A stretch of DNA of 64,000 bases from Mesorhizobium sp. M4B.F.Ca.ET.058.02.1.1 (GTDB lineage: Bacteria; Pseudomonadota; Alphaproteobacteria; Rhizobiales; Rhizobiaceae), in assembly GCF_003952505.1 (NCBI RefSeq), contig NZ_CP034450.1, forward strand, positions 1,798,001-1,862,000. The letters are read 5' to 3'. The notes beneath the pieces were generated by a model, which saw nothing but the letters and a program-made list of their open reading frames with translations, was not told the origin of the DNA and ran no database searches. The translations under genes were made by a program, and so were the position numbers. Of this stretch, positions 1-9,087 are shown in pieces. Position 1 is the first letter of the stretch. Each line of letters starts with the position of its first letter.

Positions 1-980
1 CGCGACGCGATCGGGCTCCGCCCCGACGATGTGTTCTGGAACATCGCCGACCCCGGCTGGGCCTATGGCCTGTACTACGCCATCACCGGGCCGCTGCAGC
101 TCGGCATCGCCACCACCTTCTACGAAGGCGCCTTCAACGCCAGAAGCACCTACGACATCATCGAGCGGCTGGGCGTCACCAGCCTCGCCGGCTCGCCCAC
201 CGCCTACCGGCTTTTGATGGCGGAAGGCGCGGAGGCCGCAGCCCGCGTCAAGGGCAAGCTCCGTGTCGTAAGCAGTGCCGGCGAGCCGCTCAACCCCGAA
301 GTGATCCGCTGGTTCGACGCTCATCTCGCCGCCCCCATCCACGACCATTACGGGCAGACCGAGAACGGCATGATGGTGAACAACCATCATGGCCTGGCGC
401 ATAGCGTGCGCGCCGGCTCGGCCGGCTTCGCCATGCCGGGCTACCGCATGGTGGTGCTCGACGAGGCGGGCAACGAGCTCGGCCCCAATCAGCCCGGCAT
501 CCTCGCGGTCGACATTGCGAAGTCCCCGCTGCGCTGGTTCGACGGCTACCACCAGGCCGAGACGCCGGCGATCGCGGGCGGCTATTACCGCACCGGCGAC
601 ACGGTGGAGTATGAGCCGGACGGCTCCGTCTCCTTCATCGGCCGCGCCGACGACGTCATCACCTCGGCCGGCTACCGCATCGGCCCGTTCGACGTAGAAA
701 GCGCGCTGATCGAACATCCGGCGGTCAACGAGGCGGCGGTGGTCGGCGTGCCGACCCGCAGCGCACCGAGATCGTCAAGGCCTTCGTCGTGCTGGCTTCG
801 GCCTTCAAAGGCAGCGAGGCGCTGGCCGAGGAGCTGGCCCAGCATGTGAAGAAGCGGCTCTCGGCGCATGCCTATCCGCGCGAGGTGGAGTTCGTCACCG
901 AACTGCCGAAAACGCCAAGCGGCAAGATCCAGCGGTTCTTGCTGCGCAAGGCCGAGGTGGAGAAGCGCAAGGCCGGGTAA
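1..980 (+). pseudogene. AMP-dependent acyl-CoA synthetase, 5'-truncated by the window edge and frameshifted
   Basis: The C-terminal half of an ANL-family acyl/acetyl-CoA synthetase, which adenylates a carboxylate and transfers it to CoA. The frame is open from base 1, so the N-terminus lies outside the window. Family features seen are the YRTGD stretch, the IGRADDVI hinge region and the C-terminal PKTPSGKIQR motif with the catalytic lysine. The reading frame breaks near 751-753: after VVGVP the correct continuation is in another frame and runs to the stop at 978-980. Restoring one C (GCCGACC to GCCCGACC) gives one continuous protein, so a homopolymer sequencing error is as likely as a true pseudogene. 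Its substrate cannot be inferred; the style is that of AcsA-like medium-chain ligases. Confidence 0.8.
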
Positions 981-1074
981 AGATTCAGCTCTCCGTAGAT
1001 TTCCGCCACGCAAAAGCCGCCAATTCGGGCGAAGGCTCCGAAGGGTTTTGATCGCTAACTTTGGGGGCTACGTC

Positions 1075-1968
1075 ATGCGGTTGATCTGGACACTTCTCTT
1101 CATGCTTGCGGGCAGCGCGGCACTCGCTGCCTCGCCGGAGGACAACTATATCGCCGCGCGTGACAGGGCGATTGCCGACATCGCCGCGCAGGAAAGCGCG
1201 AACGCTCCCGTGGAAACGCTCGATGCCCAGAATGTGAAGGCGATGGCCGATCTCGAAAAGCGCCTATCCGCCCTTCTCGGCCCGCTGGCGGTCGAGGGTT
1301 TTCCGGCAACCGGCACGATCAATCTCCAAAGCCTGAGCGACTCCGACATCGGATTCGGCATGCTCGACGGGCTGAGATACACCACGAGCGACGACGGCCC
1401 GAGCCTTGTCGCGACGACGCGCGGGCTCGCCGAGCGCTGGCTGAAGTCCAGGGCCGACGAGACCGATGAGAATCTCAAGCTGCCCGCCGGCATCGACGCC
1501 GCGCTGAAGCTCGACGCCTTCTACACCCAGGCCATCGGCGCCGATGCCGCCTTCGTCAAGACGCTCGACTTTGCGCTGATCAAGCCCGAAGGCGCCGACA
1601 TGGCGATCGCGCGGCTGGGCGGCTGGACGCAGGATGTCGGGCCGATCTACGACCAGCAGGTCATCGTCACGCTGGTCAAGGGCGATCGGGTCATGATCGC
1701 CGAGGCACCCGCGGCGCCCGCCGTTCCGAAGATCGCGGCTTGCGATGGCTTGTGGACAGCGGCCGACGCCGCCGCCCAGAAATTCCAGGAGGCCTACCAG
1801 GCTTCGGAACTCAAGGACGAAAAGTCGTACGATGCCGCCAATGCCGCCTGGGAGAAAGGCGACGCCGACTATCGCGCCTGCATGGGCGAGCGCCTGCCGG
1901 GCGATGCGGCCTTCCCGGCATTGCTTGCCCAGGCCCAGGCGCTGGCCGACCACATGGCCGGCAAATAA
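1075..1968 (+). CDS. exported hypothetical protein
   Basis: A 297-residue protein with a clear signal peptide: MRLIWTLLFM followed by a small-residue stretch ending in ALA, with predicted cleavage near residue 20. The mature part is rich in Ala, Asp and Lys with helical segments, and has CDGLW and YRACM cysteine-containing stretches near the C-terminus that could form one disulphide. No catalytic motif is recognised. The ATG at 1075 was chosen over upstream in-frame starts because it begins the signal peptide. It follows the broken acyl-CoA synthetase by about 95 nt and is probably transcribed separately. It is likely periplasmic, of unknown function. Confidence 0.65.
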   Translation: MRLIWTLLFMLAGSAALAASPEDNYIAARDRAIADIAAQESANAPVETLDAQNVKAMADLEKRLSALLGPLAVEGFPATGTINLQSLSDSDIGFGMLDGLRYTTSDDGPSLVATTRGLAERWLKSRADETDENLKLPAGIDAALKLDAFYTQAIGADAAFVKTLDFALIKPEGADMAIARLGGWTQDVGPIYDQQVIVTLVKGDRVMIAEAPAAPAVPKIAACDGLWTAADAAAQKFQEAYQASELKDEKSYDAANAAWEKGDADYRACMGERLPGDAAFPALLAQAQALADHMAGK

Positions 1969-2144
1969 CCGCGGCGTCGAAGCTGCCTATCTCCCCCAAG
2001 TGGCGAGATCGGCTGTGTCAGCTCCTCCCTACCCTTGATCCGTGGCGCTTCCTGTCCTTGCAGCAATCGGCCCAATGCTGAAACTTCTGGCCGGCCTGGA
2101 AGTCTAAATTTAAGCACTTTCTACTAGGTTCGACCGATCGACTA

Positions 2145-4796
2145 TTGTCCAGGAAGGATATTCGGGTCGAATTGGCCAGAACGGATTTCAGCATAGGCCG
2201 CATGAGACAGGCCGTTTTTTCGTCCGCCAACGTGCCGGCGGCGATAGCCTTTGTCGTGCTTCTGATCTGCGCCATATTTGCCGACCAGCAGAACAGAAAA
2301 GTCTCCGATCAACTGGTGCGCGCCGATGTCCTGGCCAAGGTCAACATCATCCGCGCCAAGATCGAGGGCAACATCAACGGCAACCTTCAGCTCACACAGG
2401 GCCTGGTGTCGGCCATCGTCACCGAGCCCTATATGGGCCAGCAGAGATTTGCGTCGCTCGCCGGCAATCTGTTCGAGCAGAAGTCGCAGCTGCGCAACAT
2501 CGCCGGCGCGCCGGACCTCGTCATCTCGCTGATGTATCCGTTGAAAGGCAACGAAAAGGCGATCGGGCTCGACTACCGCAAGAACGAGGCGCAGCGCGCG
2601 GCAGCGCTTCGGGCGCGCGACAGGCACGAACTGGTGTTCGCCGGCCCGGTCGACCTGGCGCAAGGCGGGCGGGGCTTCATAGGCCGCATCCCGGTCTTCG
2701 TGCCGACGGCGGGCGGCGGCGACCGCTTCTGGGGCATCGTCTCGGCGGTGGTCGATGTCGACCGGCTCTACGCGGCGAGCGGCCTCACCGATCCCGCCAT
2801 CGACATCGATGTCGCCCTGACCGGCAAGGATGCGCTGGGGGGCGGCGGCGAACGCTTCTTCGGCGGCGACAATGTCGTCGCCGGCAATCCGGTGACGGCC
2901 GAGGTGGAGCTCCCCTCGGGCTCGTGGCGGATTTCGGCCATTCCCAAGGGTGGCTGGCCGGCGGCACCGAAGAATGAACGGACCTTGCAGGCACTCATGG
3001 CGCTCGCCGGCGTGTTGGTGGTGTTGCCGATCCTGGTGGCCGGACGGCTGTTCGGCGAGAGGCAGAAAAACTATGCCGAATTGAGGCGCCTGTCCGGACG
3101 GCTGGAGCTCGCGCTGGAGGCCTCGGGCATCGGTGTGTGGGAGCACGATCTCGCCACCAACGAACTGGTGTGGGACGAGCGCGTCAACGAGATTTACGGC
3201 AAGCCTGCCGACGCCAAGCCGCGCGGTTATGATGACTGGGCAGGGACGATCCACCCCGACGACATCGAGCGTGCGCGGCGGGATTTCGACCAGGCCGCAG
3301 CGACCAAGGGCCTCTACTCCTCGCAATACCGCCTCGTCCACCATGACGGCACTATCCGCCACGTCCGTACACGCGCGACGTTCTTCCAGGACAGCGGCGA
3401 CACGCCGAAGATGATCGGCGCCGAATGGGACGTGACCAGCGACGTGCTGCTCAACGAGAACCTCGTGCGTGAGCGGCAGCTGTCGGAATCGAAGAACGCC
3501 GAGCTGGAGGCTGCCAGCGCCCGCATCGAGCATGTGGCGCTTCACGATTCACTGACTGGCCTGCCCAATCGCCGCTACCTCGACGAGATGCTGGCCGAAA
3601 GCGGGGAAACCGGCCGCACCGCGCTGCTGCATCTCGACCTCGACCGCTTCAAGCAGATCAACGACACGCTCGGTCACGCCGCGGGCGATGCCATGCTGGT
3701 GCACGCCTCCAAGGTCATCAAGGCCAACGCCAGGCCCGCCGATTTCGTGGCGCGCATCGGCGGCGACGAGTTCGTGGTGGTAGGCCATGGCGCTGGCGAC
3801 GACAGGCTTGCCGAACTCGCCAGCCGCATTATCGAGGAGATGCGCCAGCCGGTAAATTTCCAGGGCCACCAGTGCCGGTTCGGCGTCAGCATCGGCATTG
3901 CCGCCAATGACGGCGTCGACGCCAGGCAGTTGCTCGTCAATGCCGATCTCGCGCTGTACCGGGCGAAAAGCCATGGCCGTAATCGCTACGAGTTCTTCAA
4001 CGCGGAGCTGCAGAGCGAGATCGTTCGGACCAAGCAGATCGCCGATGAAATCCTGGGCGGGCTGGAGCGGAACGAATTCATCGCTTACTACCAGCCGCAG
4101 TTCGACGCCAGGACGCTCGAAATCGTCGGCGTCGAAGCGTTGTCGCGCTGGAAGCATCCGCGTCGCGGCATCCTCGCGCCCGCCGCCTATCTCAAGGTCG
4201 CCGAAGAACTGAATGTTGTGGCGCTGATCGACCGCACCACTCTCAAGCAGGCGCTGGAGAACTTCGAGCGCTGGTCGCATCTCAACATTCCGCGCGTTTC
4301 GGTCAACGTCTCGGCCAGGCGCCTTGAGGACAGAGACCTGATCAAGGGTCTGCGCAAGCTCGCCATCAAGCAAGGGACGGTGTCGTTCGAGCTGGTGGAG
4401 TCGATCTTCCTCGACGAGAACGACGACTTCGTTTCGTGGAATATCGAGCAGATCAAGGGACTCGGCATCGACATCGAAATCGACGATTTCGGCACCGGCT
4501 ACGCCTCGATCGTCAGCCTGCTCAAGCTGCAGCCGCGCCGGCTCAAGATCGACCGCCAGCTGATCACGCCGATCACCGGCTCAACGGCGCAGCGGCGGCT
4601 GGTGTCGTCAATCATCGAGATCGGCAAGTCGCTCGGCATCGAAGTGGTGGCCGAAGGCGTCGAGACGATGGATCACGCGCGCATCCTCAAGGAACTGGGT
4701 TGCGACATCCTGCAGGGCTACGCCTTCGGCGCCCCGATGGACGCCAAGACCTTCAAGGCCTTCGCCCAGTCGCGCAAATGGCTCCAGGCGGGGTAG
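2145..4796 (+). CDS. membrane-bound sensor GGDEF-EAL protein (c-di-GMP synthesis/turnover)
   Basis: An 883-residue inner-membrane protein. A TM helix at about 27-46 is followed by a periplasmic CHASE-type sensory region of about 240 residues and a second TM helix near 285-305. A PAS fold follows (about 318-440, with the ASGIGVWEHD stretch), then GGDEF at 539-543 and an EAL domain starting with E664-A-L. The EAL domain keeps the DDFGTGYAS and EVVAEGVET motifs. Both signature motifs are intact, so cyclase and phosphodiesterase activity are both possible; which dominates cannot be told. The first start is TTG at 2145; an ATG at 2202 (MRQAVF) just before the first TM helix is an equally good candidate, and neither has a strong RBS. 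Confidence 0.9.
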   Translation: MSRKDIRVELARTDFSIGRMRQAVFSSANVPAAIAFVVLLICAIFADQQNRKVSDQLVRADVLAKVNIIRAKIEGNINGNLQLTQGLVSAIVTEPYMGQQRFASLAGNLFEQKSQLRNIAGAPDLVISLMYPLKGNEKAIGLDYRKNEAQRAAALRARDRHELVFAGPVDLAQGGRGFIGRIPVFVPTAGGGDRFWGIVSAVVDVDRLYAASGLTDPAIDIDVALTGKDALGGGGERFFGGDNVVAGNPVTAEVELPSGSWRISAIPKGGWPAAPKNERTLQALMALAGVLVVLPILVAGRLFGERQKNYAELRRLSGRLELALEASGIGVWEHDLATNELVWDERVNEIYGKPADAKPRGYDDWAGTIHPDDIERARRDFDQAAATKGLYSSQYRLVHHDGTIRHVRTRATFFQDSGDTPKMIGAEWDVTSDVLLNENLVRERQLSESKNAELEAASARIEHVALHDSLTGLPNRRYLDEMLAESGETGRTALLHLDLDRFKQINDTLGHAAGDAMLVHASKVIKANARPADFVARIGGDEFVVVGHGAGDDRLAELASRIIEEMRQPVNFQGHQCRFGVSIGIAANDGVDARQLLVNADLALYRAKSHGRNRYEFFNAELQSEIVRTKQIADEILGGLERNEFIAYYQPQFDARTLEIVGVEALSRWKHPRRGILAPAAYLKVAEELNVVALIDRTTLKQALENFERWSHLNIPRVSVNVSARRLEDRDLIKGLRKLAIKQGTVSFELVESIFLDENDDFVSWNIEQIKGLGIDIEIDDFGTGYASIVSLLKLQPRRLKIDRQLITPITGSTAQRRLVSSIIEIGKSLGIEVVAEGVETMDHARILKELGCDILQGYAFGAPMDAKTFKAFAQSRKWLQAG

Positions 4797-4806
4797 CGGA
4801 ACAGCC

Positions 4807-6427
4807 CTACCCCGCAGTCCCGGCGCTTCCTGGCCGGTCCGCGCGACATATTCAGTGTAGCCGCCGCCATAGGTGTGGATGCCATCGGGGTGAGCTCCAG
4901 CACGCGGTTGGAAAGCGCGGCCAGGAAATGGCGGTCGTGCGAGACAAAGAGCATCGTGCCTTCGTACTGCGAAAGCGCGTTGATCAGCATCTCCTTGGTC
5001 GCCATGTCGAGGTGGTTGGTCGGCTCGTCGAGTACCAAAAGGTTGGGGGGATCGAACAGCATCAGCGCCATCACCAGCCGCGCCTTCTCGCCGCCGGACA
5101 GCACGCGGCACTTCTTCTCGATCTCGTCGCCGGAAAAGCCGAAGCAGCCGGCAAGCGCGCGCAGCGGCGCCTGGCCAGCCTGCGGGAAATTGTCTTCGAG
5201 CGTCTGGAACACGGTGCGCTCGCCCTCCAGCAGCTCCATGGCGTGCTGGGCGAAATAGCCCATCTTGACGCTCGGACCGCGCGCCACCGTGCCCTGGTCG
5301 GGCTCGGAGGCGCCGGCCACCAGCTTCAAAAGCGTCGACTTGCCGGCGCCGTTGATGCCCATCACGCACCAGCGCTCGCGCCGGCGCACCTGGAAGTCGA
5401 GGCCTGAATAGATGGTGCGGCTGCCGTAGCTCTTGTGGATACCCTTCAGCGTCGCCACGTCCTCGCCGCAGCGCGGTGCCGGCTGGAACTCGAAGGTCAC
5501 CGTCTGGCGCCGCTTCGGCGGCTCGACGCGGTCGATCTTGTCGAGCTTCTTCACCCGGCTCTGGACCTGCGCGGCATGCGAGGCGCGCGCCTTGAAGCGC
5601 TCGATGAAGGCGATCTCCTTGGCCAGCATTGCCTGCTGGCGCTCGAACTGCGCCTGCAACTGCTTGTCGGCCAGCGCCCGCTGCTCCTGGTAGAATTCGT
5701 AATTGCCGGAGTAGGAGGTGAGCGAACCGGCGTCGATCTCGACGATCTTGGTGACGATGCGGTTCATGAACTCGCGGTCGTGCGAGGTCATCAGCAGCGC
5801 GCCGTCATAGTTTTTCAGGAATTGCTCCAACCAGATCAGGCTTTCGAGATCGAGGTGGTTGCTCGGCTCGTCGAGCAGCATGACATCGGGCCGCATCAAC
5901 AGGATGCGCGCCAGCGCGACGCGCATCTTCCAGCCGCCGGAAAGTTTGGCGACGTCGCCGTCCATCATCTCCTGGCTGAAACCGAGGCCGTCCAGTACCT
6001 CGCGGGCGCGGCCGTCCAGCGCATAGCCGTCGAGCTCCTCGAAGCGGTGCTGCAGTTCGCCGTAGCGCTCGATGATGGCGTCCATCTCGTCGGCGCGGTC
6101 GGGATCGCCCATGGCGTGCTCGAGCTCGCGCATCTGGGCGGCGACCGCGCTTACCGGGCCGGCACCCTCCATCACCTCGGCAACGGCGCTCATACCTTCC
6201 ATGTCGCCGACATCCTGGCTGAAATAGCCGATGGTGACGCCGCGATCGACCTGGACCTGCCCTTCGTCCGGCTGCTCCTGCCCGGTGATCATTCGGAACA
6301 AGGTCGTCTTGCCGGCGCCGTTCGGTCCGACGAGGCCGATCTTCTCGCCCTTCTGCAAGGCGGCCGAGGCTTCGATAAAGACGATCTGACGGCCGTTCTG
6401 CTTGCCGATGTTTTCAAGACGGATCAT
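4807..6427 (-). CDS. ABC-F family ATP-binding protein (translation factor type), 3' end frameshifted
   Basis: A soluble duplicated ABC ATPase without membrane domains, of the ABC-F (Uup/EttA/YbiT-like) type thought to act on ribosomes. It has two Walker A motifs (GPNGAGKTT, GINGAGKST), two LSGG signatures and two LLDEP/VLDEP Walker B motifs, with a charged linker between the cassettes. The frame breaks near 4887-4891. After LELTP the expected C-terminus (GIHTYGGGYTEYVARTGQE and on to GLRG) is in another frame. Adding one C there, and one G in the run next to 4810, would end the protein at the TAG complementary to 4807-4809, giving about 540 residues, the normal family length. Without correction the open frame runs to 4718 and overlaps the convergent GGDEF-EAL gene. 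Confidence 0.85.
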
Positions 6428-6560
6428 GGAGCGGTCCGGTTAAATGCGCTGACGTGGCGGGATTTGCCCGGGCATACGCGAATGCAGGCGGTAGTGGAAG
6501 AGGCAGAAGCGCCGCAGCCAGCATCCGTGGTGATTGGCGAAGGCGGCGGCGACAGTTGAT

Positions 6561-6637
6561 CTCCCCCCTTGCGGGGGAGAAAGCATTTTCCTGCATTTGC
6601 GAGCGGGCTTGTCCCCGAGCAAGTGCTTGGAAAATGC
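6561..6637. repeat. GC-rich intergenic palindromic element
   Basis: This stretch has a CTCCCCC...GGGGGAG hairpin at about 6561-6578, followed by a 9-bp inverted repeat (GCATTTTCC at 6583-6591 and GGAAAATGC at 6629-6637). It lies between the ABC-F and oxygenase genes. Such C/G-run palindromes are scattered between genes in rhizobial chromosomes; copy number was not checked. Confidence 0.5.
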
Positions 6638-6708
6638 CAGAGAGGGGATTTCGTAGGGCGCTGTGCGCTACTTTCTCGTAGGCGCAGTGCCCCCTCTCTT
6701 GCGGCGCT

Positions 6709-7452
6709 TTACTTCGCGTCGTGGAAGATGATTCCCACAGTGTGACGCCGCCCCGAGCGCAGACGACTGACGCCATGGCGCAGGTTCACCCGATAATAGC
6801 CCCGACTGCCCTCGACCGGCCGGTTGTGAACGGCGAAGATCACCGCGTCGCCGCGCCTCAGCGGCACCACCTCGGCACGGCTCTGCATGCGCGGGCGCTG
6901 CTCGGTCAACACGAACTCGCCGCCTTCAAAATCCTCGCCGGGTTCGGACAAGAGGATCGCCACCTGCAGCGGAAAGGCGAGCGTGCCGTAGAGGTCCTGA
7001 TGCAGGCAGTTGAAGTCGCCGGGACCGTATTGCAAGAGAAGCGGCGTCGGCCTCGTCTGCCCCTCGTCGTGGCAGCGCTTGAGGAAGGCAGCGTGGTCGG
7101 CGGGATAGCGCAGCGCTGCGCCCATCTTCTCGTTCCAGTCGTTGGCGACGCCAGCCAGCCGCGGATAGAGCGCCCTGCGCAGGCCTTCGATCGGATCGGG
7201 GAGCGGGTAGCGGAAATAGCGGTACTCGCCCTTGCCGAAGCCGTGACGCGCCATCACCACATGGCTGCGGAAATGTTCTTCGTGCGGATAGAGCGCGGCG
7301 ATTTCGTCGCATTCGTCGGGGGCGAGAAGGTTTTTCATGACGGCGCAGCCATGGGCGTTGAGTTCGGAGACCAGGGCAGGCCAGTCTTGCGCCTCGACAC
7401 GCGTTTCGGCGGAGCGGCTGGCGCGTTTGGCGCTGATGGAATGGATGGTCAT
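6709..7452 (-). CDS. 2OG-Fe(II) oxygenase
   Basis: A 247-residue protein with a double-stranded beta-helix oxygenase fold. The iron facial triad is recognisable as H151-x-D153 (CLHQDLYG) and a distal His in the YYRVNLRHGVS segment (about H226), followed by basic residues that could bind the 2-oxoglutarate carboxylate. The family hydroxylates or demethylates a substrate using O2 and 2-oxoglutarate; relatives are often found near DNA-alkylation repair genes, but none is adjacent here. The start at 7452 has a strong RBS (AGGAGGCCGCC-ATG). It appears to be a single-gene unit. The substrate is unknown. Confidence 0.8.
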   Translation of the reverse strand: MTIHSISAKRASRSAETRVEAQDWPALVSELNAHGCAVMKNLLAPDECDEIAALYPHEEHFRSHVVMARHGFGKGEYRYFRYPLPDPIEGLRRALYPRLAGVANDWNEKMGAALRYPADHAAFLKRCHDEGQTRPTPLLLQYGPGDFNCLHQDLYGTLAFPLQVAILLSEPGEDFEGGEFVLTEQRPRMQSRAEVVPLRRGDAVIFAVHNRPVEGSRGYYRVNLRHGVSRLRSGRRHTVGIIFHDAK

Positions 7453-7542
7453 GGCGGCCTCCTGTCGCTTGCCTACCGTGAAAATGGGGCGGGCGGAGGC
7501 TGGGAGCCACCCGTTTCATGCGGAGATTGGGCGCGGCCCTGA

Positions 7543-7565
7543 CCTTCTCCCCTTGTAGGAGAAGG
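7543..7565 (-). terminator. intergenic hairpin
   Basis: A perfect 8-bp inverted repeat (CCTTCTCC and GGAGAAGG, 7-nt loop) between the CMD-like gene and the oxygenase gene. There is no strong T-run, so it may be either a terminator for the minus-strand genes or one of the common rhizobial palindromes. Confidence 0.4.
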
Positions 7566-7578
7566 GAAGATCGCGCTT

Positions 7579-8103
7579 TCACCGCTTGCGATACCCCTCC
7601 AGCTCCGGATCGAGGTCGACCCGCACCGCATTGGTGAACACGCAGGTCGCCACCATGATGCCGGCAAAGGCGGCGAGGTTGACCAGCAGCGTGTCATCAT
7701 AGCGCGCCTTGAGCGCTGCCCAGAGCTCATCCGGAATCGCATTGGCATCGGCGGCGACCGCCTTGCCGAAGGCGATCAGCAGCGTCTCGTCGGCGGTGGG
7801 CTCGATTGCCTCTGGATCGAGACCGCCATCCATCAGCGCGCGGCGGAAGAAGGTGACGGGAACCTCGGCGCGCATTGTCTCCGAGATCGCCATCGAAAGC
7901 AGCCAGATGGCACGGTCGTCCAGCGTAGGCTTGAGCAGATCGCGCAGCGTGAACCATTCGGCATAGATGCGGTGAGCGGCCGGCGAATTGAGCAGGATGC
8001 GCTTCATGTTGGTCATGCGCCCGCGCAAGCTGAGCTCCCTGTCGTGCTCGGCGCGGATTTCTTGCGACGCCGTCGCGTAGTCGATAGGCGGGATCATGGC
8101 CAT
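7579..8103 (-). CDS. carboxymuconolactone-decarboxylase/AhpD-like protein
   Basis: A 174-residue, mostly helical protein of the AhpD-like/CMD type, with the layout of rhizobial proteins whose N-terminal half resembles alkylhydroperoxidase D (RILLNSPAAHRIYAEWFTLR, then AISETMRAEVP). The usual CxxC of AhpD is absent: the equivalent region reads ISETMRAEVPV, so peroxidase chemistry by that pair is unlikely. The ATG at 8103 has a GAGGGG RBS; an ATG two codons later is possible. It lies 14 nt downstream of the OsmC gene, so the two probably form an operon and share a redox-related role. The family call is moderate. Confidence 0.6.
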   Translation of the reverse strand: MAMIPPIDYATASQEIRAEHDRELSLRGRMTNMKRILLNSPAAHRIYAEWFTLRDLLKPTLDDRAIWLLSMAISETMRAEVPVTFFRRALMDGGLDPEAIEPTADETLLIAFGKAVAADANAIPDELWAALKARYDDTLLVNLAAFAGIMVATCVFTNAVRVDLDPELEGYRKR

Positions 8104-8117
8104 GGGAAACGGTCCCC

Positions 8118-8540
8118 TCACCCCAGCGACGTGTGCAGTTCGGGGGAGGCGCGCAGCGTGTTGGAGACGGTGCAGATCGCCTCGGCATCCTCGATGATGC
8201 GCTGCTTGGTCGCCGTGTCGAGATCGCCGGAAATATCGAGCCTGATGCTGAAGCGGACGATGCGGGACGGCTCGTCCGCCGCCTTCTCGCCGCCGACCTC
8301 GGCGCGCACCTCGCCAAGCTGCGCGGCGACCCCAAGGCGCGTGGCAGCGATGCGGGCGCTGAGCACCATGCAGGCGGCGAGCGAGGCGTGCAACAGATCG
8401 AGCGGATTGAAGCCCGGCGCGCTCGCGCCGGTCACGATATCGACCGCGCCGCCGGTCGGCGTGGTGACAACCGGCAGGCCGCCGGGTTGCAGGACGGCCA
8501 GCGCGCCGGTCGCTCGGGTTCTGATCTTCAGCTCGCTCAT
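8118..8540 (-). CDS. OsmC/Ohr family peroxidase-like protein
   Basis: A 140-residue OsmC-fold protein. The two family cysteines are present: C57 in the HASLAACMVLS helix and C123 in EAICTVSN. These are the peroxidatic and resolving residues that reduce organic hydroperoxides in the cytoplasm. The conserved NPLDLL segment precedes the first Cys. It is the first gene of a pair with the CMD-like gene downstream (14 nt). The start at 8540 follows an AGAGGAAA-type RBS region. Confidence 0.8.
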   Translation of the reverse strand: MSELKIRTRATGALAVLQPGGLPVVTTPTGGAVDIVTGASAPGFNPLDLLHASLAACMVLSARIAATRLGVAAQLGEVRAEVGGEKAADEPSRIVRFSIRLDISGDLDTATKQRIIEDAEAICTVSNTLRASPELHTSLG

Positions 8541-8576
8541 CGTATTTCCTCTGGCGTGCCAGGGTTGGTGGACAGC

Positions 8577-9026
8577 TCAAAGATGCTGCCAGATTGCCTT
8601 CAGCGGCGAGCCGATTGCCTGCTCGATCCTGCGCAGCTGGTCGACCGCCAATGAGGTCTCTCCGGGATTGACGACCGTAAGCGCGCAGCTGCCGAATGCG
8701 GCAGGCCATACGTAGCGCAACTCGTTGAGTGAGGTCGGCCTTTCGCAGCAAGGCGTTACGACAGCAAGGTCTTTAAAGCCAGATGCAGCCGCCCGGTCCA
8801 TCGCCTCGCCCCACCAAGCCTCGAGGTCACTGCCGCATAGCGGGCAATTGATGCTTTCCGTGTTCGCTCCGGCGTCGAAGAATGTGACCCCCTCCTCGGA
8901 TTCAACGCCGATATGTTCGGCGCGTGGAAACAATCCACGCGCGATCGTCACCGCCTCGCTGGCTGCCGCTTCGCCGGGGCGCCAGTGCGGATCATACGAA
9001 ACCAATCGCAGGTAACTGTCGGACAT
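8577..9026 (-). CDS. hypothetical protein with CPLCG zinc-ribbon-like motif
   Basis: A 149-residue soluble protein with NCPLCGSDLEAWWGEAM and a later TPCCERPTSLNELRY segment. The two cysteine pairs could bind one zinc. Relatives of this kind occur as uncharacterised proteins in many bacteria, and no catalytic role is known. The ATG at 9026 was preferred to an upstream ATG at 9056 because an AGGAAGGGGG RBS directly precedes it. It lies 36 nt upstream of osmC on the same strand and may be co-transcribed with it. Confidence 0.6.
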   Translation of the reverse strand: MSDSYLRLVSYDPHWRPGEAAASEAVTIARGLFPRAEHIGVESEEGVTFFDAGANTESINCPLCGSDLEAWWGEAMDRAAASGFKDLAVVTPCCERPTSLNELRYVWPAAFGSCALTVVNPGETSLAVDQLRRIEQAIGSPLKAIWQHL

Positions 9027-9087
9027 CCCCCTTCCTGGAGCAGGAAGGGTGTTCAAAGCAAGGTGTTTCGGCCGGATTCCAGCCTCT

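Noticed and set aside
4436..6559. Long plus-strand open frames opposite the ABC-F gene
   Set aside because: Shadows of a recognised ATPase gene; no RBS or domain.
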